Source of the DNA: Zonotrichia leucophrys gambelii
Lineage: Eukaryota > Chordata > Aves > Passeriformes > Passerellidae
Length of the DNA stretch: 64,000 bases
Direction: 5' to 3'
Assembly (NCBI RefSeq): GCF_028769735.1
Contig: NC_088169.1
Span: 43,057,229-43,121,228, forward strand
The translations under genes were made by a program, and so were the position numbers. Below, piece after piece: positions 36,287 through 49,800 of the stretch. A model generated the notes under the pieces. The model worked only from the letters and a program-made list of their open reading frames with translations, was not told the origin of the DNA and searched no databases. Position 1 is the first letter of the stretch, and every line of letters begins with the position of its first letter.

Positions 36287-39200
36287 TTGAGGAAGACTGA
36301 CTTTAAAATACTTATAGATGAAAACTGATAAGGTAAAAAAAAAAACAAAACTGTGTTCTTGCTGCTGAGCTGCTCTGTACAGATGCAATCAGAGAGGGTG
36401 CTGGGGGCTGGCTACCCAGTCAGAGCATGAATAGCCCCAGCCAAGCCTCCTGTCCGTGCCAGGTTTGTAGTGGGGACAGGAGTCCATCCACACTACAGAA
36501 ATTGTACAGATAAGGGGAGACAGATGAACAATCATAATGTTCAGAGCTTCAGGACTTCAAAATTATCCTGAATGATGGTTCAATTTTGCCTGAGCATTGA
36601 AAGCACCTTTACAGGTAGTCTGAACAGTAAAGTTGCCTTGGAGCCTTGACTACAGGCCACTCTTTTCAAAGCAATTGCTGAATAAAATACAGGCATTGCA
36701 GGCTAAGGTGGACAGATTTCCAAAAGAAGGCACTGTAACAGAGCAAAAATAACAAATTTAAGATTTTCAGCTGGAAGATGTGTTCATCTACAAAAAAGCC
36801 CAGCACTATGTGCATAATTTCTAGACTCCAACATCCAAAGATCTCTCCCATGACACATGTAATTCCTGCATTTCCAGCACAGCACAGCCAACCCAATACC
36901 CTTGAATGCATTGAAAAAGTTTGGTACAGGCTAACTATATTTTAAGTACTGTTCAAACAATTTATCAATACTAATCTCTGAATTCCACTGCCCAGTAATG
37001 TTCCTGATTAATGTTGATTTGGCTGGTTGTCCAAGAATCTAGATGAGAAAACAGCTTCTTGAAGCATTTCTTCACAGTGCATGAGAGAGTTTTTAATTAT
37101 CTCTCAGACTTATAGAGACATTTGGGAAAGATCATGATGGCCAGTAAATGTAATCATAAGAAATGAAGTGTCAGCATATGCAGAAGTAAAGCAAAGTCCC
37201 TCGATGAAAAGGAAATCCTCTTTCAATTAAACACATTTGTGTGAGCATATCTGGGGCCGAATAAAGTGAAATAATAGCTCAGAAAAAAAGGGAAATGATT
37301 GACAACTGAAATAGGTTTAGGTCAAAAATATTATTGATGAATAGAATCTTCAGAAATTATTTTAGATTTTTGCACCCAGTATGGCTGTTCTCATATCCTG
37401 ATGCCAAAGGGTAGGATGTACTTTTCTGTCAGACCTCTCCAGCAACAGGAGCTTTCAGCTCTTGAAACTACTGAACAAGGATACTAGACTTAGTGCTTTT
37501 AAGGAATCCTCTTGGTGATTCATCCATTTGAGCCTGAACATGATACATGCTTTACATTTAGACATCTACTCCAGCTCTACTGTTTCCCTGCAATTCACTG
37601 CTAGGTGGTTTTGTGGTTGTTTTGGGTTTTTTTCTTTTTTTTTTTCCCCTGGTGCATGTGCTTGTACACTCTCTGCCATATCATGAGTGAGTACTAATTT
37701 TTCCAAGCAGCCTGTTGTGGTTAGAAAGAATAATGGTGGAGTTTGTGGGACATAGATTCTGAATGGAGCTCAGAACAGAACCAAACAGATTATGGATTTC
37801 CACACTACTTTTGCAACAGAGGCCTTGATGCACACACCAGTGAGCTACAGTGGGAGGCCTTTCTCGTAGTATTGTAGAAAATTCCTGGCATGTAGAATGA
37901 CACTTCATGGGAGAAACTAGGGTAAGGGATGAATTCCCTTAGGGAATAAACAAGTTCCTAAGGCCTTTCTGTGTGTCTCAACTGTGGAACCACTTGTCTG
38001 GCAGCATAGCAAAAGCACTCATCTCCTGAATGTAGACCCTTAGGTAATTCAGTTGTCTGCCTACATTTAGTAAGGGCTGTTTTGGGCCCTGCCAGGTATC
38101 CTGCTTTCCTACTTACTGTCAGTCGAGAGGAATGGTGACTTGCTGTGACATCTGTGCTCTACCTATTGGCCTCCAATCTTGAATACTCTTGTATACCTTG
38201 GAAGATATTATGTACCTATCATAGAAGAATCCCACTGTTGTTGTCTTCCACTGTGGTATCAATCAAAATTGGTTTGGGTTGTCATCTTGACACGGCATGG
38301 TCCATCTCTGCTTACCAATATTTAGAGGTGTCATAGATATTCCTGTCCTTTGTTTATAATTAGGCTTGCTCTTTGCCTGTGGACAAATCAATTTCTTTGA
38401 ATAACAACTTGAAATTGAAAGAAAGCCATGTCTCATCCAGATGAATGTCCAAATAAACATTTATCAGAAGCAAAACGTTTATAAATTTCTTCCAAGTCTA
38501 TCAGATCCAGTATCTGTCAGGGAGAATGTGCAGTTCTGGTGATGGTCTGACAGCTGCTGTAGTTGGCTTTCATAAATGGGAGTATAATTGATGTTGATGA
38601 AGCCTTTGAAAAGTCACGAAAGAAAATAATATGCTGGTTGTCTGAAAGTACTAAGGTGGGTTCCTATTTTTCTTCATTTTTCAGATTGTTTCATAATTTG
38701 AAGATAGATACTTGCATTTATATGGGAGTGTGTACAAAAAACCTGACTATCTAATGTTTCATGCATAACAAAACCATTCTCTTTCATATCTTTTAAGCTC
38801 ATATTTTTCTCATTCTTGGATTGCGATATATGTATATAATTTTTCCATGTCTATATTTTGTGATCAGTTGCTATAAATCACACACCACACAGTTACAGTT
38901 ATTCACTGACATTACTTAGAGACTCGGGTTTTGTTGCCACTTCCTAAGTGGTGTCTGATGATGATAGAGTGAAAAATGACATTATGATGTACATTTGTTA
39001 CTGACATCTGGGTTTTATCCCAATACCATTACCTGTTAAATATTTTTTTTCTATACAGCTATATTGTGTGCAGTTAACACAAAAGTACATGAAGACATGA
39101 TTTTAGGCAGAAAAATCAGGGACTGATCATTCCATCTGTAACTGAAATTAATCCTTTCCAAAAAGTCTGAAAAAGAATGATATATTTGAAAAAAGTAATT

Positions 39201-41501
39201 TCATTTTAGTGTTAATCAAAATAAACTGATAATTAACAGAATTAGCACTGACTGTTTCTACCAGAAAAAATTCCAAGAACTGTAAAGACCTGCATTTTGG
39301 TCATAATGACCTTCAATCAAAGTGACTTTCAGTTGCAGAGAACTGGATAATGGATGCTAGTGCATCAGTCCAGCTCTACAATTCCTACAGCACATTAATG
39401 CTGCATTCATCTCCTTCTGCAGGTTGTACCTTTCAGAACATAAAAAGAACATTTCTTTTGCAGGTCTTTTCAATCTCCTTGTTTTCATGAGAACGTGTCT
39501 AGTTTTAAACCATCCTATTTCATGAAGTTCAGAACATATGTTGTAACGACAAGACTGTGCTCTTTAATCTACACTTCATTACACATTCTTTGATAGCTTT
39601 ATTACTCTTTTGAATTTTATACCTGCACAAGGAACATCTGTTTCTCCTTCTCTTTTTTTTTAAAGTACATTGTGATACATCTATTACAGTAACCGATTTA
39701 CTTCCTGCTTTCTTCCTCTATATTGCATGTAAAAATGTGCATCAAAAGCAGTGGCTAGTAGGACTATTAGGAGCAAAGTGAGCATCTTGTTTAATTTCTG
39801 CTCCAATTGCTTTTGCATACAGGTCAGACCTGTGTTTATAGTATTTTCTTCAATATTTCCTCTAAATTTAATCTCTGCAGGGGGTGAAATTTATTTCATT
39901 TTCCACTGTCTTGCTCACTATTTTACTATTTTATTTTATTTTTTAGAATCATGCTGATTTTAAGGGTATATGACATTTCAAGTTCAACGGAATGCCCTTA
40001 TTGAGATATTAAAATTCACATATTTATTAAAACTGAGTAAAAGTTTATTTCTTGAATACTTATCAAATAAGATTGTGTATCCTGAATTATAATTCCAGGA
40101 TAGAAATGCATATCGTGAAAGGAGCTTAATATTTTCTGCCCTCAGATACTCACTGGTGTTGGCACTGGTGTCATCTGTAATAAAGGCTTTCTGGACTCGT
40201 CATTAAAGGTGGCAAGACTCCTGCTTGCCAGAATTTTGTTATTTATACTCAAAAACTCAGAGTATTTACTGTAGAATGAAATAAAATTCAACTATTTATT
40301 TATAAATATTCAGAAAAAAACATTTGAATATGCGTGAAAGAGACACCTGTAAAAATACATGTTGATTCCCAAACATTTGCACCTTTTTACATTTACATCT
40401 TCTCTCATGGGATCATTAGTCATCTTTGGTTATGAAAGTGTTTCACTAGCTAGAGAAATGGACATTTAGTGACTTGCAATTATATTTTTTTAAATTTCCC
40501 CACTGCAAATCTGTAACTATGCCCAGTTACATAGTTTTGAGTACACTTATGTAGTAGAAAAGTAATTTTCTTCCTTAATATTTCTGAAGAAAGCACTTCT
40601 TTGGTTCTCCTTGTTATGATTAAACTCCTCCTGCATCATTACAGTCAGTTAACTGACATTGCTTCCTGTTTAACATGGGCACAAGTTCAAAACTTTCCTC
40701 TGTATTTTTTTCAAAATTGCTGCTCTTTGAGCACTGTCAAAGAAAATAAGGGTGGCCTTCCATCTGTGAAAGAGTGGCATCAGACAGCCTAAATTTGTGA
40801 CAGAAACAAAATCTGGTTCAAATGCAACAAATATCTTGTGGAGAAGGGAATTCACTGGTTGAATTTGCTTATATCAAGACTATGAGACTAGGGAAGGGGA
40901 AGGAAGAGCTTAGAACAAGAAGAAAATATAGGGAAGACTGGAAACTTTGTCTGGAAAGGGCATTCAGTTCGAAAGAAGAAAGTGACAAAGGGGATGGTGA
41001 GACTGACAGGAAAATCAGATTTGTGAATGAAGAAAGTAGCTGAGCTGAGCAAACAATGATAGAGTGGAATCTGATGAAAAATAGATCAGATGGTGAGGCA
41101 AATTGACCTTGACTTGAAGCTAGAAAGGAAGAGGTGAAAGAATGAGAACAAGATGGAAACTAAAAAGTAGTACTTTAAAAAATAGTTAATTTCTTTAAAA
41201 CTGCAAAAAACATTTGAAAAGAGAGATCAGTTACCCTTGAGTTAAATAACCTACAGTAGGAAGGAGACTTCTATTTTGGAACTGGAGACACAGTGGAATT
41301 GTATAACAGCTGCTTTAGAGAATTTGTTTATTCATTCTCATTCTGTCTTTTAGTTGAAGCAGCAGAGTTTTGGCAGACCCACTTCAAGACTCACTTCAAG
41401 ACTCACTGATTGTCATTGTAACTATGTGTATGAAAAATGAGGGGAAAAAGTAAAAGGATTTTTTTTGTTCTGGAGTGCTTTCTTCAACTTACTTTTAAGA
41501 C

Positions 41502-41530
41502 AAAAAAAAAAAAAAAAGAAAAAGAAAAAA
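41502..41530 (+). repeat. A-rich tract
   Basis: Seventeen A residues, then GAAAAAGAAAAAAGC. It resembles the 3' end of a retroposed transcript, but no upstream polyadenylation signal at the usual distance and no flanking duplication were found. Confidence 0.75.
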
Positions 41531-42744
41531 GCAAAATGCATAAACCCAAAAATGTTAGAGCATTAATATCTCACTGAAAAGTCAACTAGTTTAAAAAATT
41601 AAAAGTAATAATCAAAGTCAATTCTATTGAATTGATTTGTACTGTTCATTACGTTTTTATTTATAATAAAGCACTGTGAAGGAGTGTTTTAGGTGACTGA
41701 AAGTAGAAGATTTGTAATTCTGAATTGTCAGAATGATCTTTGACTAATGGTGTCTCCAAACTCATTTCCAGTCACACGCTGTAAGGTATTATGAAGCAGA
41801 GACAGGTAAGCAAATAGTCACTTTGGGTCTAGTCACCCTGTCTTGGAGGGAAAGAGGGCTTAAATTTTTCTGTCCAGTTGGCTTTAGTGCTATTTAAGAG
41901 TCCCATGCACATTTAGTTTACAAGTATAGACAAATTCTTACTATCTAACCCAAGAGATTTTTAAGTTCTAATTCACATGCTGCTTTTTTCTCTCTGCACA
42001 AATTCAGTTACAATTGTCCATTGCAAGGATAAGTAATATTACCAATCCTAAGTAAGTAATCACTTGTATATACAACTCACCACAAAGGTGTTTCTAGAGT
42101 TTTCAATGCTAATAAATAATTCAAATTTATTTTTAATGATGAAACATGCTCAGAAATTAAGGAAAACTGTATTTACATTAGTACTGATCTGAGCAGTTTG
42201 TCAGATATGCATGCCAAGTATGAAAAATACTAAAGACTTAGATGTCAGATCAGATTTGAAATTTGGAAGTTCCTTTATAGCCCTAAAAATAAATCTCCTC
42301 CTCTGTTATGTGCCTTCTGTAACAGTTCCTTATGTGCCATTGTAAGGTGATAATTAATGACACTGATCTACCTGAAAAAAATGCACCCAGTTTGAATGCT
42401 TGTAATAGTGACAGAAAGCATGGATTAGACACTGTCTGCCAACAGCAGAAATTGGACAAGAGCCTTTTTCTAAACTCAGTGAGGAGGAATAATTGCTCAT
42501 TGCTATCCAACTGAGTCTGTTACTTTAGGAGAAAAGAAATCTAAGAATAGGTTTATAAAATACGCAGTAACTCTCCCCTGCAGACACAACAGACTTGAGG
42601 CAACTAAACGTCTTTAAAAATCTGGCTAAACACTCAAGATGGACAAAAAAGTAAGTAGGGCAATCTGTCTACTACCAGAATATTATTTTGTTTAAAAAAT
42701 TCAAGATTTATATTTTTTTCTTTACTGTGTTATGAAAAAATATA

Positions 42745-43523
42745 AAGGTTTTGGGTTCAAGGCCAGTTGTATGGGCCAAGGGCTGGGCCCTGCCTGAGTC
42801 ACAACAACCCAATGCAATGCTGCAGGTTTTGGACAGAGAGACTGGGAAGCAGCCCAGCAGAAAAGGACCTGGGGGTGTTGGTTGACAGCCACCAAACAAG
42901 AGCCAGTGTGTGCCCAAGTGGCCAAGACGGCCAGTGGCATCCTGGCTTGGATGAGAAATAGTGTGGCCAAGAGGACCAGGGCAGTGATTCTTCCCCTGTA
43001 CTGTGGCAATGGTGTGGCCACACCTCAAGTTCTGTGTCCAGTTTTGGATTCCCACTTCAAGAAGGACATTGAGAAGCTGGAGTGTGTCCAGAGAAGGACA
43101 ACAGAACTGGTGACAGGTCTGGAGGGTAAGTCCTATAATAAGCACCTGAGGGAGTTGGGGTTGCTTAACATGAAGAAAGAGTCTCAGGAGAGACCCTATC
43201 ACTCTCCAACTGCCTGAAAAGAGGTGGTAGCCAGACAAGGGTCATCCTCTTGTCCCAACTCATGACAGAACAAGGAGACATAAATGTTAAACTGGGTCAG
43301 GGGAGGTTCAGGTTGAGCATCAGAAGGAATTTCTTCACATTAAGGGTTGCTAAGCATTGGAATCAACTGCCCAGGGTGGGGTGGAATCGCCATCCCTGGA
43401 GCTGTCCAAGGATTAGTTGGCCATGGCACTTAATGCTGTGATGTCATTGACAAGGTGGTGATCAGGCAAAGGCTGGATTTGATGACTATAGAGGTCTTTT
43501 ACAAATTAAATGATTCTGTGATT
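42745..43523 (+). mobile_element. CR1 LINE, about 780-bp 3' part
   Basis: A well-preserved CR1 3' segment. Blocks in order are GGGCTGGGCCCTGCCTGAGT, AGAAAAGGACCTGGGGGTGT, AAATAGTGTGGCCAAGAGGA, TTCTTCCCCTGTACTGTGGC, GAAGGACATTGAGAAGCTGG, TGTCCAGAGAAGGACAAC, TGAGGGAGTTGGGGTTGCTT, CAGGGGAGGTTCAGGTTGAG, TTGGAATCAACTGCCCAGGG and an ATGATTCTGTGATT tail. The upstream part encodes the C-terminal end of CR1 ORF2, with frame breaks and stops, so it is inactive. The whole segment is 5'-truncated, as most CR1 copies are. It is less diverged than the 19-kb copy. Confidence 0.95.
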
Positions 43524-43529
43524 AGCTAA

Positions 43530-43850
43530 AAGGAAGTTATACTGAGAGGGATATCAGTCTCCCCTCCTCAGTTATAAGTGCTAGGACTAGAAAAAACAGC
43601 CTCCAGTTGTACCAGGTGGTTGAGATTGGATACAATAAAATATTTCTTCACAAAAAGAGTTGTCAAGCATTGGAAGAGGTTGCCCAGGGAAGTGGTTGAG
43701 TCAGCATCCCTGGGGGTATCCAATGGACGTGTAGAGGTGTTGCCCTGAGACATGGTTTAGTGGTGAACTGGGCGCTGCTGGGTTAACTGGACTCAATGAA
43801 TTTAGTAGTCTTCTCCAACATAAATGATTCTATGATTCTTTGATTCTATG
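43530..43850 (+). mobile_element. CR1 LINE, second copy head-to-tail
   Basis: It starts within about 20 bp of the tail of the preceding CR1, in the same orientation. Blocks are GGATATCAGTCTC, TAGGACTAG, CCTCCAGTTGTACCAGG, TTGGAAGAGGTTGCCCAGGG, GAGTCAGCATCCCTGGGGG, GACATGGTTTAGTGGTG and a tail of three ATTCTATG-like units. It repeats the 3' 320 bp of CR1, so the arrangement is either two insertions or one insertion plus a partial duplication. Sequence differences from the first copy favour two insertions of different subfamilies. Confidence 0.93.
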
Positions 43851-46182
43851 CTTTTGTTGTTGTTGTTTTTACCACAAAAATGCAGCAAGGCCATAAATGC
43901 CAGAACAAATATAAATAGGTAGATTATTTGAAAGGAGGTAAAGCCAAGTTCAATTATCTGCCCTAAGTACAACAGAGACTTGAATATTAGCATCCATCAG
44001 CCTCCACAGAGCCCTAATCTGTCAGATTTTGTTCCAATTTCTGTTCTTCTTCTAAACCATTATGAAAACTCCACTGGTACAGTTTCTATCATATTTCCAA
44101 CTATAGCATTTACCATGGAAAATATCTTTATCACAACCAAGGCAATGTGGAAAATCTTAAAACACTCTTTTCAGAAAGCAATAGGGATGCTAAATTCAGA
44201 TTTCCAAAAAAAATTATCTGAGGTGTCACCTTCCATAAATAAATCACCTAGTTTCTGATATTGATTACAGCCTGAGAGGTGCTTAATTTCTATAGTTAAT
44301 TTAAATTAAAATAAAATGAAATGTTTGAACTATGTATTTCAGAATTTGAAAAATATGTTTCATGTCCATTTTAATTGGCTTATGGGTTTTACATTGCTCT
44401 TCAAAAGTAGTGGTATGAATCCTGCCTTAACACAGAAAAAAGTAAGTTCTCATATGTGAACTATCATTTCCCCTGTCACACTGAGTGATATTTTTCCAGA
44501 AAGAGAGGTAATAATTTTTCATCTTCCTAACTGGTCAGCCTTCCCTGTAAACAAATAATAGGCTGAAATATCAGCACATTTGGGAGAAACTAGATTATGA
44601 TTTCATTTCTCTCAGGAACAGAGTGGAAAAACAGTCAACATGAGCAATTCTGTTGCAGTTTAACCTCACAGACAAACCGATTCCTATGGCCACAACACCT
44701 TAACATTCACGAAGAAATTACAGGGACTAGTTCTCATAGTCTTGCTATTTCTAAGCAGGTTCATAATTGGAAAAAATCCCAGTAAAAATTGATAAAATTT
44801 TAAAGAAAGCAGATATTAAATCTAAGTAATGGAATCAAAAACATTTTAATGCAGAGATTTAAAAAAACTACAACAACTACAAACTACAGAGGAGCAGTAG
44901 ATAGGTGTGATGATATCCCCAAGACAAGACCCTTAACACAAAACTGAGAAGCAGGAAGGCATCTTTCATTACCAGCCACCAAGGTGAGATAATCAACATA
45001 GCATTCTTTTCCATGGCTTTAGAATGATGGAATCATACTTTGTCACATCTCTAATGCTACAGGAATGAGAAAAAGACAAAAATTATCCCAGGCGGAGAAT
45101 TGGAAAAAAACAATGCTGCACAAATTTCCTTTTTCCTTACTTTAGTCCAACTTCATGGAACAGTAATAAGTGCTCAAAAATTTACTGTGATTTGATGTAT
45201 TACTCTCAGTAATACAACTTCATCTCTTGTGAGAATGAAAAGTACACAGAACTTTCATGGAAGGAAACATGTTCACTTATAATGAAGGTTTCCCTAAGTT
45301 TGTGTTCATCAGAAGATGAAATAAAAGGCTATAAGATAAATAGGAGACTGGAAGAACTCCTAATTTAATCTTTTTACCTACATTGTGGCTTAAATACTTA
45401 GTATTTTGGAAAAGTACATTATTTTTTAAATCAGTCTTTTCTGTTCTTTTCTTTTCTGAAAGTCTAAAATACTTTTCAATCTGCCCCAGTCATATCCTTG
45501 AAGGGGGGAACTTCTACTATTTATCAAATATTTCAAGGTGTTGCTGCCAACTTTCTTTGCTCTTTTACTGAGGGTACTCTTCAAAAGTATGGCTAATCAC
45601 AATTCTGTGACATTGATGACAAAAATATTCAAAATAGAACTGAAAGCAGGTTTTCATATACAGGGTTTTTTATATTTTGAAGCTGCACAGTGTCTACGAT
45701 TTTCTGTTTTATAAATCTTGTTCCTAGGCATATGAAAATTACATTTACTCTCAATTTTACTCATCCAGAAAAATCAGATTTGCATGTGGAAATTTAAAGC
45801 AAAATATTTCCAGCTAAAGTGAACTACATTTTTCCAGGTAAATTCAGACATTTATATGAAAGAAAAGTGCTTATATTGATTTCAGTGCTAAAACAAGAGG
45901 TATATTAGGTGACAAATCTATTCAGCATTGGTCAAGAGAATATCTCATTTGAGACTAAAAGATTTATTCATTTCACTTTGTTGTACAATATTTTCTGGAA
46001 TGTTTTAATTCAAATGCCAAGCAAGATCCATCTCTAAGGCTGTCTGCCTCTTCATGGGAGAGAGTACTTCTTGTGAAGGGCCCTTAGTATTCTTCAAATT
46101 TTTATTCAGCAGAGGAAGGTGAATGAAAAAAATACACAGATTTAATAAGAAGGATCCTCTTTGTCTCTCTTGGAAATTTTTT
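43851..46182. other. Unique AT-rich sequence, no gene seen
   Basis: Apart from a short TTG run (43855-43866), nothing recognisable was found. Open frames are short and featureless. Confidence 0.6.
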
Positions 46183-46335
46183 ATACCTATCTAGCTACTT
46201 ATCTATATGCACATAAATAGGTATGTATATATGTACATATGTGCATGTATATATGTACATATGTGCATGTATATGTAGCTATGTATGTGTATCTATGTAT
46301 ATTTCTATATACATATATATTTATATACATGGCAT
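46183..46335 (+). repeat. TA/TG/CA-rich minisatellite
   Basis: Alternating purine-pyrimidine sequence built from TATG, TATA and GTACATA motifs. It includes an exact 22-bp tandem duplication (46223-46244 and 46245-46266) and a decayed third unit. The stretch is partly self-complementary (GTACATATGTGCATGTATAT) and may form cruciforms. Confidence 0.9.
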
Positions 46336-46507
46336 TTAATCTTTATGTTTAATTTTTTTTTTTTCACAAAGTTACACAATTTTATGAGGTATTATTCATT
46401 TGGAAAATACTTTATTCTTTTAATTTTTGATTTTTTTTTTTTTTAATCTAGGTACAAGAACATGAATGAAATGTCTCTGTGCTCATTGCAACATTTCAGA
46501 TACTTAG

Positions 46508-46890
46508 AAAATATGTGCTCTGGCAGCCAAGATGGAAAGCAACCATCCTGGGGTGCATCAAACACAGCATGACCAGATGGCCAAAAGAAGTGATCATCCC
46601 TCTGTATTCAATATTGATGTGGTCTCACCTGGAGCGCCAGTGCGGGGCCCCACTCTTTAAAAAGAATGTGAAGGTCCTTGAAAGTGTCCAGAGGAAGTCA
46701 GCAAAACTGGTGAAAGGGCTGGAAAGAATGCCCTGTGAGAACTAGCTGAGAAGTTTGTGCTTGTACAGTTTGGACAGAAGGAGGCTGAGGAGTGACCTCA
46801 TTGCTGTCTGCAGCTTCCTGAGGAGGGGAAGTGGAGGAAGAATTGATGATGACCCATGTAGGTCCCTTCCAACTGAAATGGTTTATTCTA
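46508..46890 (+). mobile_element. CR1 LINE with internal deletion
   Basis: Segments GCTCTGGCAGCCAAGATGG, CATCCTGGGGTGCATCAAAC, GTGATCATCCCTCTGTATTC, AATGTGAAGGTCCTTGAAAG, TGTCCAGAGGAAGTCAGC and CTTCCTGAGGAGGGGAAGTG follow a distinct CR1 subfamily. The sequence then jumps at about 46835 to the extreme end (GTAGGTCCCTTCCAACTGAA, TTATTCT). Roughly 300 bp of the usual 3' UTR, including the block ending in AACAGGCTTCC, is missing. A frame of 88 codons (46479-46745) is a remnant of ORF2 with no start of its own. Confidence 0.93.
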
Positions 46891-49800
46891 AAAATATTTT
46901 TTTTGAGTTTGAGGTATGGGAATCCAAAGGACAGCATGAATTCCTACTAAATCTGTACAGAACTTGGCAGGAGTAATTTGCTGAATATTTAACCTTTCTT
47001 TTTCCTCTTCATAACAAGTTTTATGGTTTTAAAGTGCAAATTTTGCTTTGAGTTTTGTAACTACCTGAAAACAAATCTTCATGAGCATGATAAATGCTTT
47101 GCCTGAGTTAATTTCACTAAGTTTTGCTCTCCAGAATATATTTTTCCCCCAGGAAAATCAATCTCTTGTTTTCAAGATATATGCTTCTTTAATAGGAAGA
47201 ACAAAACATTTTGCTTAATTTGAACTTCACCCAAAGATGCATGGTTTCCAAAATTTTGTTTAACCTATGCCCAATTTTGTAGTCAAAACTTAATTTTAAT
47301 TGATTTTTAGTTTGATTTAAAATATGCTTCTATCTTGAACACTTGTGAATGTAATGAAGTTTTTATTGAAAAAAAATACAACAATAGACCAGAATTAGAC
47401 AAAGAAAGCATGTTGGTTGAGAAGACTAGCAATTTGGGCATCATTTCAGAAAAGCACTTAAATGTGTGTTTAAAAGGAAAGTAGCTTCATTCGAGGCAGA
47501 CAGTAGACAGTGCATGAGACAATGTAGAAGACTGTCTCAAAAAGTAAGAGATCCCAAGACACTTAGAGTTTGGCAAGACAAGAAAGCCTCAAAAATCAAG
47601 CAGCGGGAAATTGACCAAGACTGAATAAGCAGTGTTTGGACAACTAAGTTGTATGGAAAGTTTTAATTCAGCTTGCAAGATGTGCTTCAAAGTTTATTAA
47701 AAAAAAGTATCTGGGATGTACTAGATGTGGTTATCCTAGTGTAGCCCTACTAGCTGGCGAGATCACTAGACAATAAGGCAATCTAAAAAATTATTATCTA
47801 TTGAATAGAAAACAAAGGTTCAATCTTCCTGCCGAAAAAAAGGTTTTAGATGCAAAACATAGTAAGAAGAAACAGAAACAAAACCAAAACCTAGCAAACA
47901 AACAAAACAACCACAAGAAAGGAAGTATGTCCTCTCACAAAACACACAAGCCATTGGATGCTGTGGACTTTCATGAATTATTTAAGTTCAAGAAGAAGTT
48001 GAATTATTCAAGTTCAAGAAGAGGTAAAACTACTCCAGTAAAGTCCAGCTGGAACAATTTTAAAGAAGCCTCAGTTTATTTGCTTTAACTTCAAAATTTA
48101 GTGTTGTTTCAGGCACCCTAGAAACTTGCAGGTATATGTTAAACCTGAAGACACCTTCCTTTTTTTTTGACCAGAGCTGGTGAGATAAACTTGGGTGCTT
48201 CAAGCAACACCAGGCATTCATGCTTATGCATCGGATGTTTACTTGAGCATGAACTGAATCTCCCTTGAGGTTCTATTGACTGTCTGGACTAGACAGTTCA
48301 TTAACTATATTTCAGTGCATTACCTATAATTAAAGCTTAGACATGTAGCTCACAGCTAAGCAGTTGCATGGAGACATCCAAATGAAAGTGTATTAATGTT
48401 TTGCTAACTACTGGAAGCAACTGCCTCTGAATCAAGAAAGCCCTGAGTTGCAGACTGACAAGAACAGGGGAAATATTCCAGGAAATGATCAATGGCTTTT
48501 TAGTCTTGTTGTTTTTGTAAATCCTTTTCTTTAAGCAGCTACTATTAGTCAATGGGGACAGATGACAAGTAAAGTAGATGAGGTTGAGGGACCCTGAGCT
48601 GTCTCAGAACAGCAATATAAATGCCCTTGCGTTGTTCTCTGGGAACACAGTACATTGTGCACTGTTAGGAGTTAAGGGCAAGTCAGCTTAGCAAAAAAAA
48701 AAAAAAAAAAAAAAAGGATTATCAAGAAATCTAATGAAATCCAGGTGAGATAGTAGAGAAAAAAAGTTTTTCATGTCTGCTGTATGAAACAATCTTTTGC
48801 TCTGGAGGTTTGCTAAAATAAAGATCTTGCTGCTTCAAGTAGTACCTTGAATTGTGTAATCTGCTTTATATGAAGGCACTAACACATGCCAAATATCAGG
48901 GTACTACTAAGTCTAAATAGCTGAAACAGATGATTTTCTCCATTCTGTGGCATCAGTTACCCCTATACTGAAAACTTTTGCGTCTTTATCTCACTTCCCT
49001 TGCCTGATCTAGCAATCTTCCTTACTCTCTCACATTTCTTTGCATGACCACCCCAACTCTGTAGCAGCAATTTACAGAGACCAAAAGTGTGGTTCTGATC
49101 ACTGACACAGCAATCTGTCCTCAGTAATGGCCAGCACACTCCACATTCAATCCACATTTCCAGAGGGAACCTAGGAGTCATTTGGATGAGACAATACAAT
49201 GCAGGCTGTTTGCAATGCAAGGGATGATTAACACCTTTTTATTCTAGGAGTGAAAAGAAGGAGGGGTTTGCTCATCTGACTATACAATTCCTTAATATTT
49301 ATCTTCTAATCATACCCGTCGAGTTTAATTTACTAATACAGATGTAACCGAGTGGGGTTATTTTGTTGTTTTTGTTTTTTTGTTTGGTTTTGGGGTTTTT
49401 TTTACCCCAGAAATTGTTTACAGCACTCCTGCAAAGCTCCAAGCCACCAGAATACTATCCTTTTTTACAGTTTTGTTATCCTCTTCTCTCTTACCTTTGT
49501 GCTTTCCTTGTGCTTATTTTCACATTTATATTTTAACTACCATTTTTGTCTGACCCCACCATGAGTTTCAGATGGTTAGTGTTCACATAAAACCTCACCA
49601 TGTTTTCTGTGAAGCAGGTAGTTATGGCATTGATCCTACAGATTCTGTTACTGTAATCCTCCCCCTGTACAAACCTAGCCAGTTTTTAGGAGCAGCTGCA
49701 TCACAGTGGAGTACAAAAACAAAATATTTCCTGTAAATAATGCATGGATTTTTAGAAAAGTGTGCACCAAGAAAAATTATAGCCTTATCTGCAAAAGTAT

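Larger units (their letters stand above)
28307..42744. other. Long unique stretch, no supported gene
   Basis: Over 14 kb no CR1 or LTR was recognised with confidence. GC-richer patches lie at about 30.85-31.95 kb and 36.36-36.48 kb without assignable identity. A plus-strand frame at 35606-36037 (143 codons) ends at a donor-like CAG|GTAATT but has no recognisable domain. A minus-strand ATG frame at 33976-34056 ends at a perfect donor and is described in the findings. Confidence 0.5.

Noticed and set aside
42708..43441. Cluster of open frames of 60-176 codons on both strands
   Set aside because: They lie inside a CR1 copy. Plus-strand frames are broken ORF2 remnants and minus-strand frames are antisense shadows.
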